This document shows, piece by piece, positions 46,232 through 57,785 of a stretch of DNA of 64,000 bases (position 1 is the first letter of the stretch; the number at the start of each line of letters is the position of its first letter). The notes under the pieces are model-generated. The model did not search any database. It was not told where the DNA came from and worked only from the letters and a program-made list of their open reading frames with translations. A program made the position numbers and the translations under genes. Location: assembly GCA_019096065.1 (NCBI GenBank), contig JAGUCH010000004.1:9114001-9178000 (forward strand). The letters run 5' to 3'. The stretch is from Paracyclopina nana (lineage: Eukaryota > Arthropoda > Copepoda > Cyclopoida > Cyclopettidae).

Positions 46232-46381
46232 CAATACTGTCCTGATGACTCGTCCATATAGGGTTTTTCGCTCATTCGTAGTAAAATTCCAGATCACTCG
46301 TGGCTTCGCCACTCGGTGATCTTTCATTTGACTACTCATGAGCGAAAAACCCTATATGGACTCGTCATCAGGACAGTATTG
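46232..46381. repeat. 150-bp near-perfect palindrome
   Basis: CAATACTGTCCTGATGAC at the left is mirrored by GTCATCAGGACAGTATTG at the right. Pairing continues through CCATATAGGGTTTTTCGCTCAT to a central AGATCACTCGTGGC / GCCACTCGGTGATCT stem. It could extrude a cruciform, and is possibly a foldback element. Confidence 0.85.
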
Positions 46382-46495
46382 TTACATTTTTTATGAAAAT
46401 GCCTTTACAGTAAAACAGATAAAACTGACAAGCAGAAGTAAAGCCATGGACAAACATTTTTTTATCATCACAAACATGTCAGTGCACACATAGAG

Positions 46496-46825
46496 GCTTG
46501 TCCCAAACAAAAAAATTAAGGATACATTGGCCCTGCCTCTGTCCAGGAGCCAGGGTGATTCCAGTTATCCTCCACTGCAGCAGCTACATAAGCCAACAGG
46601 GAGCCCCCTGGCTCCCATGTCAGTGGATGAAAATGTATTTTTTTCAGCCTCATGAGGTCTGTGCGGACCTGGAGGCTTGGCCCAAGCAAAATGATTCTGG
46701 GTATGTTGGCCCTGCCACTGTCCAGGTGCCTGGGGCTTCCAGTTGCCGCTGTATTTTGCAACTATGGAGCATAACTGCTATCCCCCAGGCTATTGGCCAG
46801 GGCCAATGTACCCTGAATTTTTGGT
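46496..46825 (+). repeat. Two diverged copies of a ~165-bp repeat
   Basis: GAGGCTTGTCCCAAACAAAA...TTGGCCCTGCCTCTGTCCAG (from 46493) and GAGGCTTGGCCCAAGCAAAA...TTGGCCCTGCCACTGTCCAG (from 46672) align over most of their length. Confidence 0.6.
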
Positions 46826-47189
46826 AACTCGCGTTACGTGAATTATTGCAAGAGCAAAATTGCATTTTTGACAAAGGCCAAACTTTGGCCTTTTTTTCAT
46901 CTGGTTTTGACATGACTGGTTTCCTAGTCCAAAATAAGATCTGAAACTAGCACATTTTTGCAACTCTTTGAGCTAGGAGCGAAACTCGCGTAACGTGAAT
47001 TATTACAAGAACAAAATTGCATTTTTGACAAAGACCAAACGTTGGCCTTTTTTTCATCTACTTTTGACAAGTCTGGTCTCCTAGTGCAAAATAAGAACTG
47101 AAACTAGCAATTTTTTTAAACTATGTGCGAAAATCTTATAATGTGAATAATTGCTAGAGCAAAATTGCATTTTTGGCAAAGGCCAAACT
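46826..47189 (+). repeat. About 2.4 units of a ~150-bp tandem repeat
   Basis: Units begin near 46826, 46983 and 47130 (ACGTGAATTATTGCAAGAGC...AAATTGCATTTTTGACAAAG). The third breaks off inside CAAAGGCCAAACTTGGGC and runs straight into the minisatellite. Confidence 0.7.
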
Positions 47190-48835
47190 TGGGCGAACAC
47201 AGCAAACACGGGCGAACACAGCAAACACGGGCGAACACAGCGAACACAGCTGAACGCAGCGAACACGGCCAAACACATAGAACACGGGCGAACACAGCGA
47301 ACACAGTCGAACACAGGCAAACACAGCAAACGCGGCCAACCACAGCAAACACAGCCGAACTCAGAAATCACGGCCGAAGACAGCAAACACGGGCCAACAC
47401 AACAAACACGGCCGAACTCAGCAATCACGGCCGAACACATCGAACACGGGCAAACACAGCGAACACAGTCGAACACAGGCAAACACAGCAAACACGGCCG
47501 ACCACAGCAAACAAAGCGACACGGGCAAACACAGTGAACACGGCCGAACACAGCAAACACGGCCGAACACAGCAAACACGGGCAAACATTGCCAAACACA
47601 GCAAACACGGCCAAACATAGCGAAACAGCGAACATGGCGAATACTGCAAACACGGGCAAACACAGCAAACACGGGCAAACACAGCAAACACGGGCGAACA
47701 CAGCAAACACGGCCAAACACATAGAACACGGCCGAAAACAGCAAAAACCAGCCAACACAGTAAACACGGCCGAACTCAGAAATCACGGCCGAACACAGCA
47801 AACACGGGCAAACATTGCCGAACATAGCAAACACGGCCAAACATAGCGAAACAGCAAACATGGCGAACACAGCAAACACGGGCAAACACAGCAAACACGG
47901 GCAAACACAGCTGAACACAGCAAACACGGCCAAACACATAGAACACGGGAGAACACAGCGAACACAGGCAAACACAGCCAACACAGGCAAACACAGGGAA
48001 CACGGCCGAACACAGCAAACACAGCTACATAGGCGAACACAGTGAATACGGCCAAACACAGCAAACACAGTCGAACACAGCAAACACGGGCCAACACAGC
48101 AAACACGGGCCAACACAGCAAACACGGCCGAACTCAGCAATCACGGCCGAACACAGCAAACACGGGCAAACACAGCGAACACGGGCAAACACTCCTAAAA
48201 TGGGCGCACACAGCGAACATGAGCTAACACAGCAAACACGGCGAACCACAGCGAACACGGCCAACACAACGAACATGGGTTAACACAGCAAACACGAACA
48301 AACACAGTGAACGCAGGCAAACACAGCGAACACGGCCAAACACGGCCAAACACGGCCAAACACACCGAAAACAGGGAACACTGGCAAACACAGCGAACAC
48401 ACCGAACACGGGCAAACACAGCAAACATGGGCAAACACAGCAAACACGGCCAATCACGGGCAAACACAGCAAACACGGCCAAACACCACGAACACAGCAA
48501 ACCAGGCGAACACAGTGAACACGGGCAAACATGGCGAACACAGCAAACATTGCAAACACAACGAACATGGGCGAACACGGGCGAACACGGCGAACACAGC
48601 AAACACAGCGAACACGGGCAAACACAGCAAACACGGGCAAACACAGCAAACACGGCCAAACACAGCAAACATGGGCGAACACAGCGAATACAGGCAAACA
48701 CAACAAACATGGGCGAACACAGCGAACACAGGCAAACACAACAAACATGGGCGAACACGTCCATACACAGCGAACACGGCCGAACACAGCGAACACTGGC
48801 GAACACGGCGAACACACCCAAGTACACCAAACACG
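47190..48835. repeat. 1.65-kb minisatellite of 9-bp units (CGAACACAG / CAAACACGG)
   Basis: Dimeric 18-bp units with frequent single-base variants and a few partial units. Because the unit is 9 bp, long overlapping frames exist on both strands (Asn-Thr-Ala/Gly-Lys-His and Val-Phe-Ala-Val-Cys types). They are not genes. Confidence 0.9.
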
Positions 48836-49376
48836 GGTTCATACGGCTTAATCTGTATTTTTTGTGAAAATAAATTTAAATTTTGCTTTCATTTGATCCC
48901 TGCCTATGCTGTCGCGGCCTTAGATCTTTTATATAAGTGTAGTTCTATGAACTGAGACGAATTGGTAAACTGAATTAAGTATGCAAAAATTGCTTTCCAT
49001 CATATAAAAAGAGCAAAATCAACTTAGCTTAACTTTCTCATTGGCCTACTACTATTGCTGGTTGATTGTACTTTTACTTTACTTATTTTACAATGAATTC
49101 ATTCAGTATTAAAAGAAACTGACTTTTGCTGAAAAAACCAGAAATCATATTGAAGCAATTCTAACCTATTTGACATTATCAGTGAAAGCCTGGCAAAAAG
49201 TGCATTGAGTGTTGTTATGTAGTACAATCTGACTTTGTCGATGTAATCTAACAGCTCATTAGCTAACTCTGAATGCAGCAATTAAATAATAATTACAGAA
49301 ATGTAATTTTACTGCATTGCCTAAGCCTGATTAATTTGGAGTGAATTAGTTTACTTTGGCCACTCTAAAATTCCTA
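48836..49376. other. 5' flank of ENaC copy C
   Basis: Collinear with 38290-38591 and 54960-55251 from about 49085 on, so it holds the duplicated promoter region of the plus-strand channel genes. Nothing else recognised. Confidence 0.5.
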
Positions 49377-52300
49377 ATGAAGAATAAAGTTATGAGTGGA
49401 AAAAACAATCGAGAACACTTGCCTAAACTTCATGAGAAGTACCATGATGATACACCAAATACTTTCAAGTACATTGAGCCTGGCAAGGATGTGTCCAAAG
49501 AAATTGCATTGACAGTTGAAAAAGAAGTGGAGAAGAAGCTGTCAAAAATTATGCTTTACCAAACAAAGCAATTTTGTGCTTCAACAACTCTTCATGGATT
49601 TGCCTACATTGGAGAAGATAATCGACCATGGTGGGAAAGGTATTGTACAATTAGAATTGGCATGTACAACTTTAAGTTATGCAGGATACATTATCTAGGG
49701 TTTTGTGGGTGCTCTCAATATTTTGCTTCTTGATCTTTGGCGCTTTTGTGATGAAGCCAATCTATGACAAGTGGCAATTTGTCCCAACAATCACATCAGT
49801 GGAAACCACCAATTATCCGATATGGCAGGTCTACTTTCCGGCTGTCACCATTTGTTCAAACAACAAAATTGAGATGTCCCAGATTGATGAGCTCCTTAGG
49901 GAGGAACCATGGCTCAGCTTGAAAGATAATTATGAAAACTTTGAAGATAATCTGAAATTGGCTCTGGTTTCAACTTTAACATTTCACACAAACCATGACA
50001 TATACAATGAAAGCAAAACTGAACTCAATATTGCAAGGCAGATGATTCATGACTTCAAGGATAATCTTACATTTCTGGCTCAACAGGTAAATATTTGATC
50101 TGATGGAAAAGCTGTGTAATTCATACAAGCAATAAAAAAGGGAACTCCATCTTGTCGTGACATGATACTCTACTGTGAATGGCAAGGGGAAGTTGTCAAT
50201 TGTGGCAACTTCTTTGGTGTCAGGAAAACTGACAATGGCGTGTGCTGTTCTTTCAACACACTTAAACTCACAGAACAATTGTAAGATGATTGCTTAACTA
50301 AATAGAACACTCTCAAAAGTTCTTTTCAGCCACTCTACTGAAAACATTGCTACAACCAGTGATTATGATGAAGATTACACCACATGTGAGGATTTTACTC
50401 TAAGAGTTCTTTTTAGATTTTTGTTTATAATTTTATGGTTTCTTGCTAGATTTGGGAACTTATTTCTCCACACTAACCACAGGTAGTTTTCCACATACAT
50501 GCACATGGACATTTAATATGTGTTTTTGTCAGGGTGCCCTGTTCCCTACTGGATTGATGATGGCTGGTGTGATTACCTGTGCACTCTTGTTGATTGTGAT
50601 TTTGATGGTGGAGATTGCTGTGATCCAACATCAATTTGGTATGCAGAGGAATATTGCATTCAAAATAATGCATCTCTTAGTGGTGAAATGATAAATAAGA
50701 AAAACCAAAGTTCATGCTCAAGTTGCTTTCCTTCTAGATTATTGCATATTTTCAAATGCTGTGGGCAATAAAATCTGTGATTTTCATTTCAACTTTAGCC
50801 CAGTATGCTCATATGATGGTGGTGATTGCTATGGTCATCCATACTCCATGAAGGGAGAATGGGCTCTGAGTAATCATTGCTAGGCTTGAGAGGATTTTAG
50901 AGAATGAACCTACATCTTTTTAGAATGCCCTTTTGGTTTTTTAATGAACAATAGTAATTGTGATGACATTGCAAATAATGTCTTTTGTAACTTTGATGGT
51001 GGGGACTGTTGCCAACCTTTAAATCAATGGTATGTTGGGTGCAGCGATTGTAAATGCTTGAATGGAACAAATGCTGACACAAATGATGAAGGTGTTGCCA
51101 AAATGATTTTCTAAATGCATTTGATGGGGGTTTCTAAGTTGTATTTTTGTAATTGTAGGTTGTCCTTACCCAGGTGCTGATACCATTGGAGATGGTGTTT
51201 GTGATGACATCAATAATCACCCTGGATGCAATTATGATGGCGGTGATTGTTGCGACCCAAGTGCTGATCATGATAGTTGCTTACTTTGTGGTTGCTTGGA
51301 TCCAACAACCGGGCCTAAACAAGGTACTTGATTCAACCTACTTGAGATGTTACTTTCAAATGAATACATTTCAGAATGCTATAGGCATTTGTGGGTTGGT
51401 GATGGCTTTTGTGATGATTACACTAACCATGCAGGTTGTAATTTTGATGGCGGTGACTGTTGCTTGGCAAATCCCAATAAGACATATTGCCATAAATGTC
51501 AATGCATTACTGAAGAGCCAATTGAAAATAAGCCAGTTGAAAATGCCACCATTGTGACACAAGAGCCAACCAAGCTCAAGCGAACTAATGTTGCTAATTC
51601 TAACCTGGGGCTGACAATTCTACTTTATCCCAATGCTAAGGAATATCATAGCTCATCTGATAACAACTTTGTGGGATTTAAGGTTTTGGTCCACAGCCCA
51701 TATGATTTTCCTGAAGTTGCTGGCAAAGGATTTGTTGTTGGTGAAGGAGCAGAAGCTTTTATGGCAGTAGGTGCCCAATACACAACCACCTCTGATGAGG
51801 TTCTAAGTTTGCCCCTTGAGAAAAGAAAATGTTTGAGCCATAGCGAAGATTTGACAAGGTACCCTACAGTGAAGCTTGAGGCATTCCAAAACTACAGCAG
51901 AAAAGCTTGCTTGCTGGAGTGCCAAGCCAGAGATTTGCAGAGTGAATGTGGGTGCTTGCCATATTTCTTTCCTGATTTTGGTAACATTTGGAATACCAAA
52001 AGTGCATGCGACCTGAAAGGACTTCAATGCCTAGCAAACACTACTGGTTAACTAAATATAGTGTCCACTAAAACATTTTCTAATTATATTTTACTTTTTT
52101 GTTTCAGACCAAAAAAAGGCCTTGCAACCTGAGGGCCAATCTGATACTGAAGGCTACATACAAAGTGCACCCATCTGCGAATGCCCTAATGATTGTGAGG
52201 AGACAACCTATACGCAAGAAATGTCCTTTTTTACCATCAAACAAGGATCTGAATTTTTTGAGCAACTCAAAAAAAAGCCTAACATTCTATACAGGAAAAA

Positions 52301-52636
52301 AAAAATTGCTGATATGAAAAAATACCCTGCCAACCAGAGGATTTTAGATGACATTCAAGCAATTATAAATACCAGCTCCATTGTGCACATTTATTTTAAG
52401 GAGATTGGCATAGTGAAATATTCTCGTGATCAAGTGTACACTGTTATGGATGTCATTGGTAACAATCCTATTAGCAACCTGATATTTTTTAAAATTATTA
52501 ATTATTTTGCTTTTCAGCTGCATTTGGAGGCATCATTGGTTTATGTTGTGGTTTCAGCATGATTTCAATTGTGGAGATCCTTTACTGGTTCACATTACGT
52601 CTTTACACTGACCATTTTGGAAAGTCCAGCAAATAA
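49377..52636 (+). CDS. DEG/ENaC sodium channel with five Notch/LNR repeats, copy C (intact)
   Basis: Twelve exons at the same phases as copy B: 49377-49639, 49699-50086, 50141-50280, 50330-50385, 50450-50482, 50533-50682, 50738-50869, 50924-51091, 51159-51323, 51375-52046, 52108-52458 and 52518-52636; about 878 residues. It differs from B mainly by a 12-residue gap in the N-terminal V-E-K-E-V region, a shorter exon 4, one extra residue in LNR3 and five extra after LNR5. The TM1, T-D-N-G-V-C-C-S-F-N, G-L-C-C-G-F-S and S-I-V-E-I-L-Y-W motifs are present. LNR1 is shorter between its first cysteines than in B. Frame and splice sites are intact, so B and C probably both function. ATG 49392 is an alternative start. 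Confidence 0.9.
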
Positions 52637-55251
52637 TTAAAATTGTTGTATAATTTATTCATTCTAAATGTTTGTCTGTTTATCCCTTCTATCTTCTTAT
52701 TAAAATATGTTAATGCACATCTGTAGTTTAATTCAAGAATGCTTGCAATAAAGAATCAAGAGTGCCAATTTCTTGTACAAAAAAAAAATTCCCTGTACTT
52801 ATTTTAAGTACCAATTGAGTCATGAGGAACGGTATGCACTGGCTGCTCTGTTGCATTAAATAAACCGGCTGAATTGGCCATGGCGCTTACCCGGTTTTGA
52901 TGACTGTATCAGTATGTATTTTCTAAAATACAGGGATGAAGGGATTTTTGTCTTCTTCTAAGGCCAAAACTTAGAAGTAATTTTCATAAATGGATAAGTA
53001 TTTTGAACTTTCCTGCATTCAGCAGAAAAGCTCTGGAGTTGCAATCTCAGCACATGAATGACACATGTGGCTTCTTTGATTTCATTCATTGTTTTAACGA
53101 GTTTTTCCCACTTGTAGATGAGCTATGTCATTAAAAAAGGGGTTTATTTAAATAAAGATGCGTTTGATGACTTAGATGATCATCGTTGTCATCTATATTT
53201 GTAATGTTTTTGCTCCAAATATATATGATTTTTGCCCATCGTCATCTATATTTGTACCAGAAATCTCCTGCACTTACAAGATGTATAAAAATAGATGATA
53301 TTTTGCTGTTTTCTATGTTTGGACTAATTTAGATGACTGCAATTAGCTATGCTGAGTCACTCAGTCACATGTAATGTTAAGCTAGATCCAAAATATTTTT
53401 AAATATATTCCACCTACCAATTGGCCAAACTACGCCCTACATAAAAGAAATCAAAATTAAGTGTTTCAATATAATTTCCAAAATGAATTATTCTTTTCCA
53501 AATTATTACTGAGCTTGAAAAATGAAGCATGGGAAAAGAGCCAAAAAAACCCAACTTTTTAAATGATTTTTTTGGTATAAAAATCAAGTGAAATATTGAA
53601 CTTCTGGCTCAAACATTTTCAATCTTTTTTTTGTCCTATAAAACAAGAGCTAATATTTAAAAGCTCTTTAATAAGTAATTCTTGGTTTTGCACTGAAAGT
53701 CTTCTTTCAGTGCTCATGATTTGACTCTTATCCAGTTCAAACCAAGCCTTCTGAATAGCATTGTGTGCTCTTTGGCATCAAATATGTACAGTAACCAATC
53801 AGCAACTATTACCCATGGAAATTTGCAATACACATAATTTCCAACCAGATGAAACTAGAAAACTCGATAAAAAGAGAAAGGACCAAAAAAGGTATATGTC
53901 AGCCAAATTTACACCTACAGTGAGCTAAGTGGCATCTTTGAGATGAAAATATTACTCAATATTGAGCAACATCTCTCCTGTTGCCCTGAAAAGTAATTGC
54001 TTATTTTTTATGCAGTTGTAGGTTGCAAGCACCAAGTGTAATCAACAAGCTATAAACCCTTTGTTGAAAAGGTTAATGAGTTGGAGGAAAAGCTACTCCG
54101 AGTTCAATAATTGCTATGCTATATTGATTTCATTGACACTGTTGTAAAAAGAAGAAATGAAAAGTAATCCTTTTAACCCTAATTCATGTAAACAGTCATT
54201 TAGAGGCACTTTTACCTAAAAGCTGCTTGATTTCACTAAGGGCAAAATGAATTCCTCTTAAGATATACTTTACTTCAATTTTGATGGCATATTTGATAGA
54301 CTGATTGTACGAATTTAATCCAAATCACAAAATAGCAACCACATAATTTAGTTATATGAATATTAAACTCCCAGATTAATGTTTGCGATGCAATTGTCAA
54401 CATACCAGCAATCAGCTGGTAATTGTAATCCAATTTTTTCTATGTGCAAAAATTATTTCTTTTGCGGGTTTAAAGTGAAACTTTAAGAGTAAAATTCAAA
54501 AATGGGATCATTGGAGCTTAATCAAAAACATCAAAAACAGCCTCTATTATGGCAAATAAGGCCATAAATTAGGCCAACTTAAATATTAAAGGTTTGGTTG
54601 ACTTTACTCTGTAAGTTCCGCCGCTGCTTTACTCGCCGAAGTTGCACTGCAATTATCAGTAGTAGTTGATCCACTTTAAATTGCATCGCAATTACAAACA
54701 GCAGCTGAAATTATAACCGAAATTGCGCTGCAATCAGGACCAGCTGATCCTGGCCTTAGTCTGCCAAACACACGGAAAATAGTGCAAATTCAACTTTGCT
54801 TCTCTTTATCATTGGCCTAATGGATAATCATCTCATACTATTACTTTGACATCCCTGACTTTTGTGCAAAAAAACTGTGCAGCTGAATTCACCCAAGTCA
54901 ACAGTCTGGTTCCAACAATGAAAATCAGTATAGTATGGACTAGATGATCTGAGTATGGACACCTTACATGTGCTAGTAAAAGAAAATGACTTTTGCTGAA
55001 AAAAAGTCAGAAATCACTTTGAAGCAATTCTAACCTATTTGATATAATCAGTGAAAGCCTGGCAAAAAGTGCATTGAGTGTTGTTATCTAGTACAATCTG
55101 ACTTTGTCCTATTCGATGTAATCTAACTGCTCATTAGTTAACTCTAAATGCAGCAATTAAATAATAATTACAGAAATATAATTTTACTGCATTGCCTAAG
55201 CCTGACTAATTTGGAGTGAATTAGTTCATTTTGGCCACTCTACAAATCCTA
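52637..55251. other. Intergenic region between ENaC copies C and D
   Basis: The first 1.7 kb mirrors the 3' flank of copy B. A copy-A start remnant lies at 53704-53720 (minus). A diverged direct repeat of about 65 bp (TGCACTGCAATTATCAGTAG type) lies at about 54640-54745. The last 300 bp is the duplicated 5' flank. No gene supported. Confidence 0.55.
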
Positions 55252-55514
55252 ATGAAGAATAAAGTTATGAGTGGAAAAAACAATCGAGAACACTTGCCTA
55301 AACTTCATGAGAAGTACCATGATGATACACCAAATACTTTCATGTACATTGAGCCTGGCAAGGATGTGTCCAAAGAAATTGCATGGGCAGTTGAAAAGGA
55401 AGTGGACAAGAAGCTGTCAAAAATAATGCTTTACCAAACAAAGCAATTTTGTTCTTCAACAAGTCTTCATGGATTTTCCTACATTGGAGAAGATAATCGA
55501 CCATGGTGGGAAAG
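55252..55514 (+). pseudogene. DEG/ENaC copy D, exon 1 only, cut by gypsy insertion
   Basis: This is 263 nt of uninterrupted exon 1 with the same donor AAAG|GTATGA, ending in the R-P-W-W-E-R block before TM1. Intron 1 runs 32 nt to CAGTTAA and then joins the gypsy LTR at 55547. The empty-site equivalent in copy B is at 38891-38923. Exons 2-12 are not in the window; they may lie beyond the element, but the gene is at least interrupted. Confidence 0.85.
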
Positions 55515-55546
55515 GTATGAATATTGGCATATACAACCTCAGTTAA

Positions 55547-55741
55547 TGTAGCAGGATCCCGAGCCTGTGTGCCTGCGCTCTCGCCTCCCTCCCGGGGCGA
55601 TACTACTATGAATGTATACGGGCAGTAAATACACGACCATGCTCGAGCGAACAGCTCGACGATATATTCCCTAATACGCAGTAAGGTCTACAAGTTAATA
55701 TGGCGTAGCGCGTTGGTCTCAAGAGTGTTCGAACCCCTACA
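55547..55741 (+). repeat. Candidate 5' LTR, 195 bp
   Basis: Begins TGTAG and ends CTACA, perfect 5-bp inverted ends, and is followed 3 nt later by a PBS-like TGGCGC. It is short for a gypsy LTR and has no obvious TATA box, so the 3' LTR is needed for proof. Confidence 0.6.
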
Positions 55742-55744
55742 AAT

Positions 55745-55762
55745 TGGCGCGGTGCTGAGGAC
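55745..55762 (+). promoter_or_regulatory. Candidate primer-binding site
   Basis: TGGCGCGGTGCTGAGGAC, 3 nt after the LTR. The TGG start matches the CCA end of a tRNA, and TGGCGC is common in gypsy-group PBSs. The tRNA was not identified. Confidence 0.5.
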
Positions 55763-57053
55763 AACTCTTCGAGTACTGCAAAACACGCGACGCCTTCGCT
55801 CCCGCCTCCACTCCCGGGAAAGTTCATACAAGGAGGTCGTTGTTTTCAACAACGACCAGATCAAGACCGGGAAGAGGAAGCAATAATATTGGTGCGTTCA
55901 GGCTGAAAGCATGCCACGAACATCCCTTACACCTGGCCTCCAAGGCTCGAGGCTGCTGTGGCTGTGACCACCACTCTCGCGTTCTGGCTGAAAGTATGCC
56001 ACGAACATCAACCTCACCCTCGCTGAGGCTACGGTGGCCGAGGCTACCAAAGCTCACGAGCGGGAGCAACTTGGGCAGCAGATCCTGTCACCCGCGCCGT
56101 CCATGGAGACACCGAGTGCGGATGCTGTGCCCCCTGGTTCCATACACCAGGACCGTTTCCGCGTCAAGGCCGGGGGCGCCCTTGAGAAGGAGGCCACCAA
56201 CCCCCGTAACACGTAACACAGTAGGCATTGCATCACTCAGCAGAAAAGTGCAACCAGCCACTATATGATAACCAGTCACTGTACACGCATTGCGAATGCT
56301 AATAAATCAAACGCGATCAACATGATCAATTCACCGCTCATTTTCATGCTCCCAACTCAATTCGAATACCTGCGCAGTGAGCTGCCGGGTCGGCCACACC
56401 CACGCACGTCACGATCGTCAGCCTCAAGGCCGCGGTTGCCCAAAGCCACACAGGGCGGGTCAGCAACCCCCCTAAGGCAGCGACCCAAGATCGTATCATT
56501 TAGAGTGCCAGAGCCGCTCGATTCCAATGCGTTTCAATGCACAATTGCCGCTGCAATTTACGTATTGGCCATCTTGCAGCGAGACAAGAGAGCGCCAATA
56601 AACAAGCCATAAAACTGACCCCTTTATAAGGGCTGCATGCTGCGCTTCACATGTGCAAGGCAATTATCGAGATTGTCTGTCAACGCACTAAAAGCCATTA
56701 TTCTCGCATGCGCAGCAGTTGCTCCAAACAACCTTCTTGTTTAATGATTATCAAAATCTCCTATCGGGGACCGGATCGCACAAACAATTTCGAATTGCTG
56801 CGCTAAAACGATCAACTGAGGGTCAGAAAAACTGCAGCGGATGCTGCGGGTGAGCGGTCGCTGCACAGGGGACGAGAGAGGCTATAAAAGATCGAGTACC
56901 AGGGGAAAAAGTCACAGTTCTTTGGATTCACTCCAAGTTGCTACACCCCTGCTCTTGCGCTTTTTACGCCACTCTCGGTAAATATTCATTTACTTACTTT
57001 TACCAAGGCCTTGAGCCAACCCCTTTCGCTTCTGCAGCCGCCGCTCACTCGCC
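55763..57053 (+). other. Gypsy leader with internal TATA box and a 60-nt intron
   Basis: Contains two diverged direct repeats (GGCTGAAAG(C/T)ATGCCACGAACATC, about 55901 and 55987) and possibly a broken gag-like frame (56034-56216). TATAAAAG lies at 56883-56890. A donor CTCTCG|GTAAAT at 56978 and acceptor CGCTTCTGCAG at 57037 delimit a 60-nt intron just before the gag ATG at 57054. Confidence 0.45.
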
Positions 57054-57785
57054 ATGCCTGTCAGTCGATCTCCTCCTCGTACCTCTGCAAATGAGGGACT
57101 CGGCATGTCCCCGGATGGCCGTGAACTGGGTACTGACCCATCCGGGCTCCAGCAACGCTTCGAAGACGACCTCAGCAACATAGGAGCCCAAGGGCCCGCT
57201 ATTGGGACTCGGCTAGGCCTAGACCCCCTCGAGTTTCCTCGGGCCCCTGGGACGACCACTGAACCTGCCGCCGGGGCACGACCCTGCACCGAAGCCAGGA
57301 TCGGAGCGTCGGTGAGCCGTCTCGAGGGCGATACGGCTCACCAGCGCTCCGATGAAGGAGTCCCACAGTAGCATGCCAGGTTGCGCAGCATCTTTGTCCG
57401 TGCTAAACCAGAGCTGGCCAAGGAAGTTGAGACCAACCCTGACCTGATCTGCATGTTTGTGACCAAGCTGCATCATAAGGATGTGGTCATGGGCATTGCC
57501 GGACATAAATTTGCCACCATGTCCAACGCCCTATAAGCTGCCAGTCAAGCTGAGTGCTGGCTGTCATTATGGCAGGGCAAAGGCCGCGTCGCCGCCATGA
57601 TTCCTGGGTCCGGTAACGACTCCCCGGTGGTATGCTTCTACTGCAAATGCAACGGTCACCGCAAGAGCGAGTGCAGGACCCTTGACTCCGATAAGCGTAA
57701 CGGCCTCTACGATCCCAAGGTGGACAAGTGGGCCCATGCAGCCTCCCTCAACAAGGACCAGGGAACCCGAGGTCAATCCTCTTGA
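57054..57785 (+). pseudogene. Gypsy gag with CCHC zinc knuckle (broken)
   Basis: ATG 57054 opens a 105-residue Pro/Gly/Asp-rich frame ending with TAG at 57371. Coding-like sequence continues to a TAA near 57533 and then to 57785. The last part carries C-F-Y-C-K-C-N-G-H-R-K-S-E-C (CX2CX4HX4C), the nucleocapsid zinc knuckle that binds element RNA. In-frame stops make it non-functional as read. Confidence 0.6.

Noticed and set aside
47081-48955. Overlapping ORFs of Val-Phe-Ala-Val-Cys or Asn-Thr-Ala-Lys-His repeats
   Set aside because: Same effect in the second 9-bp minisatellite.
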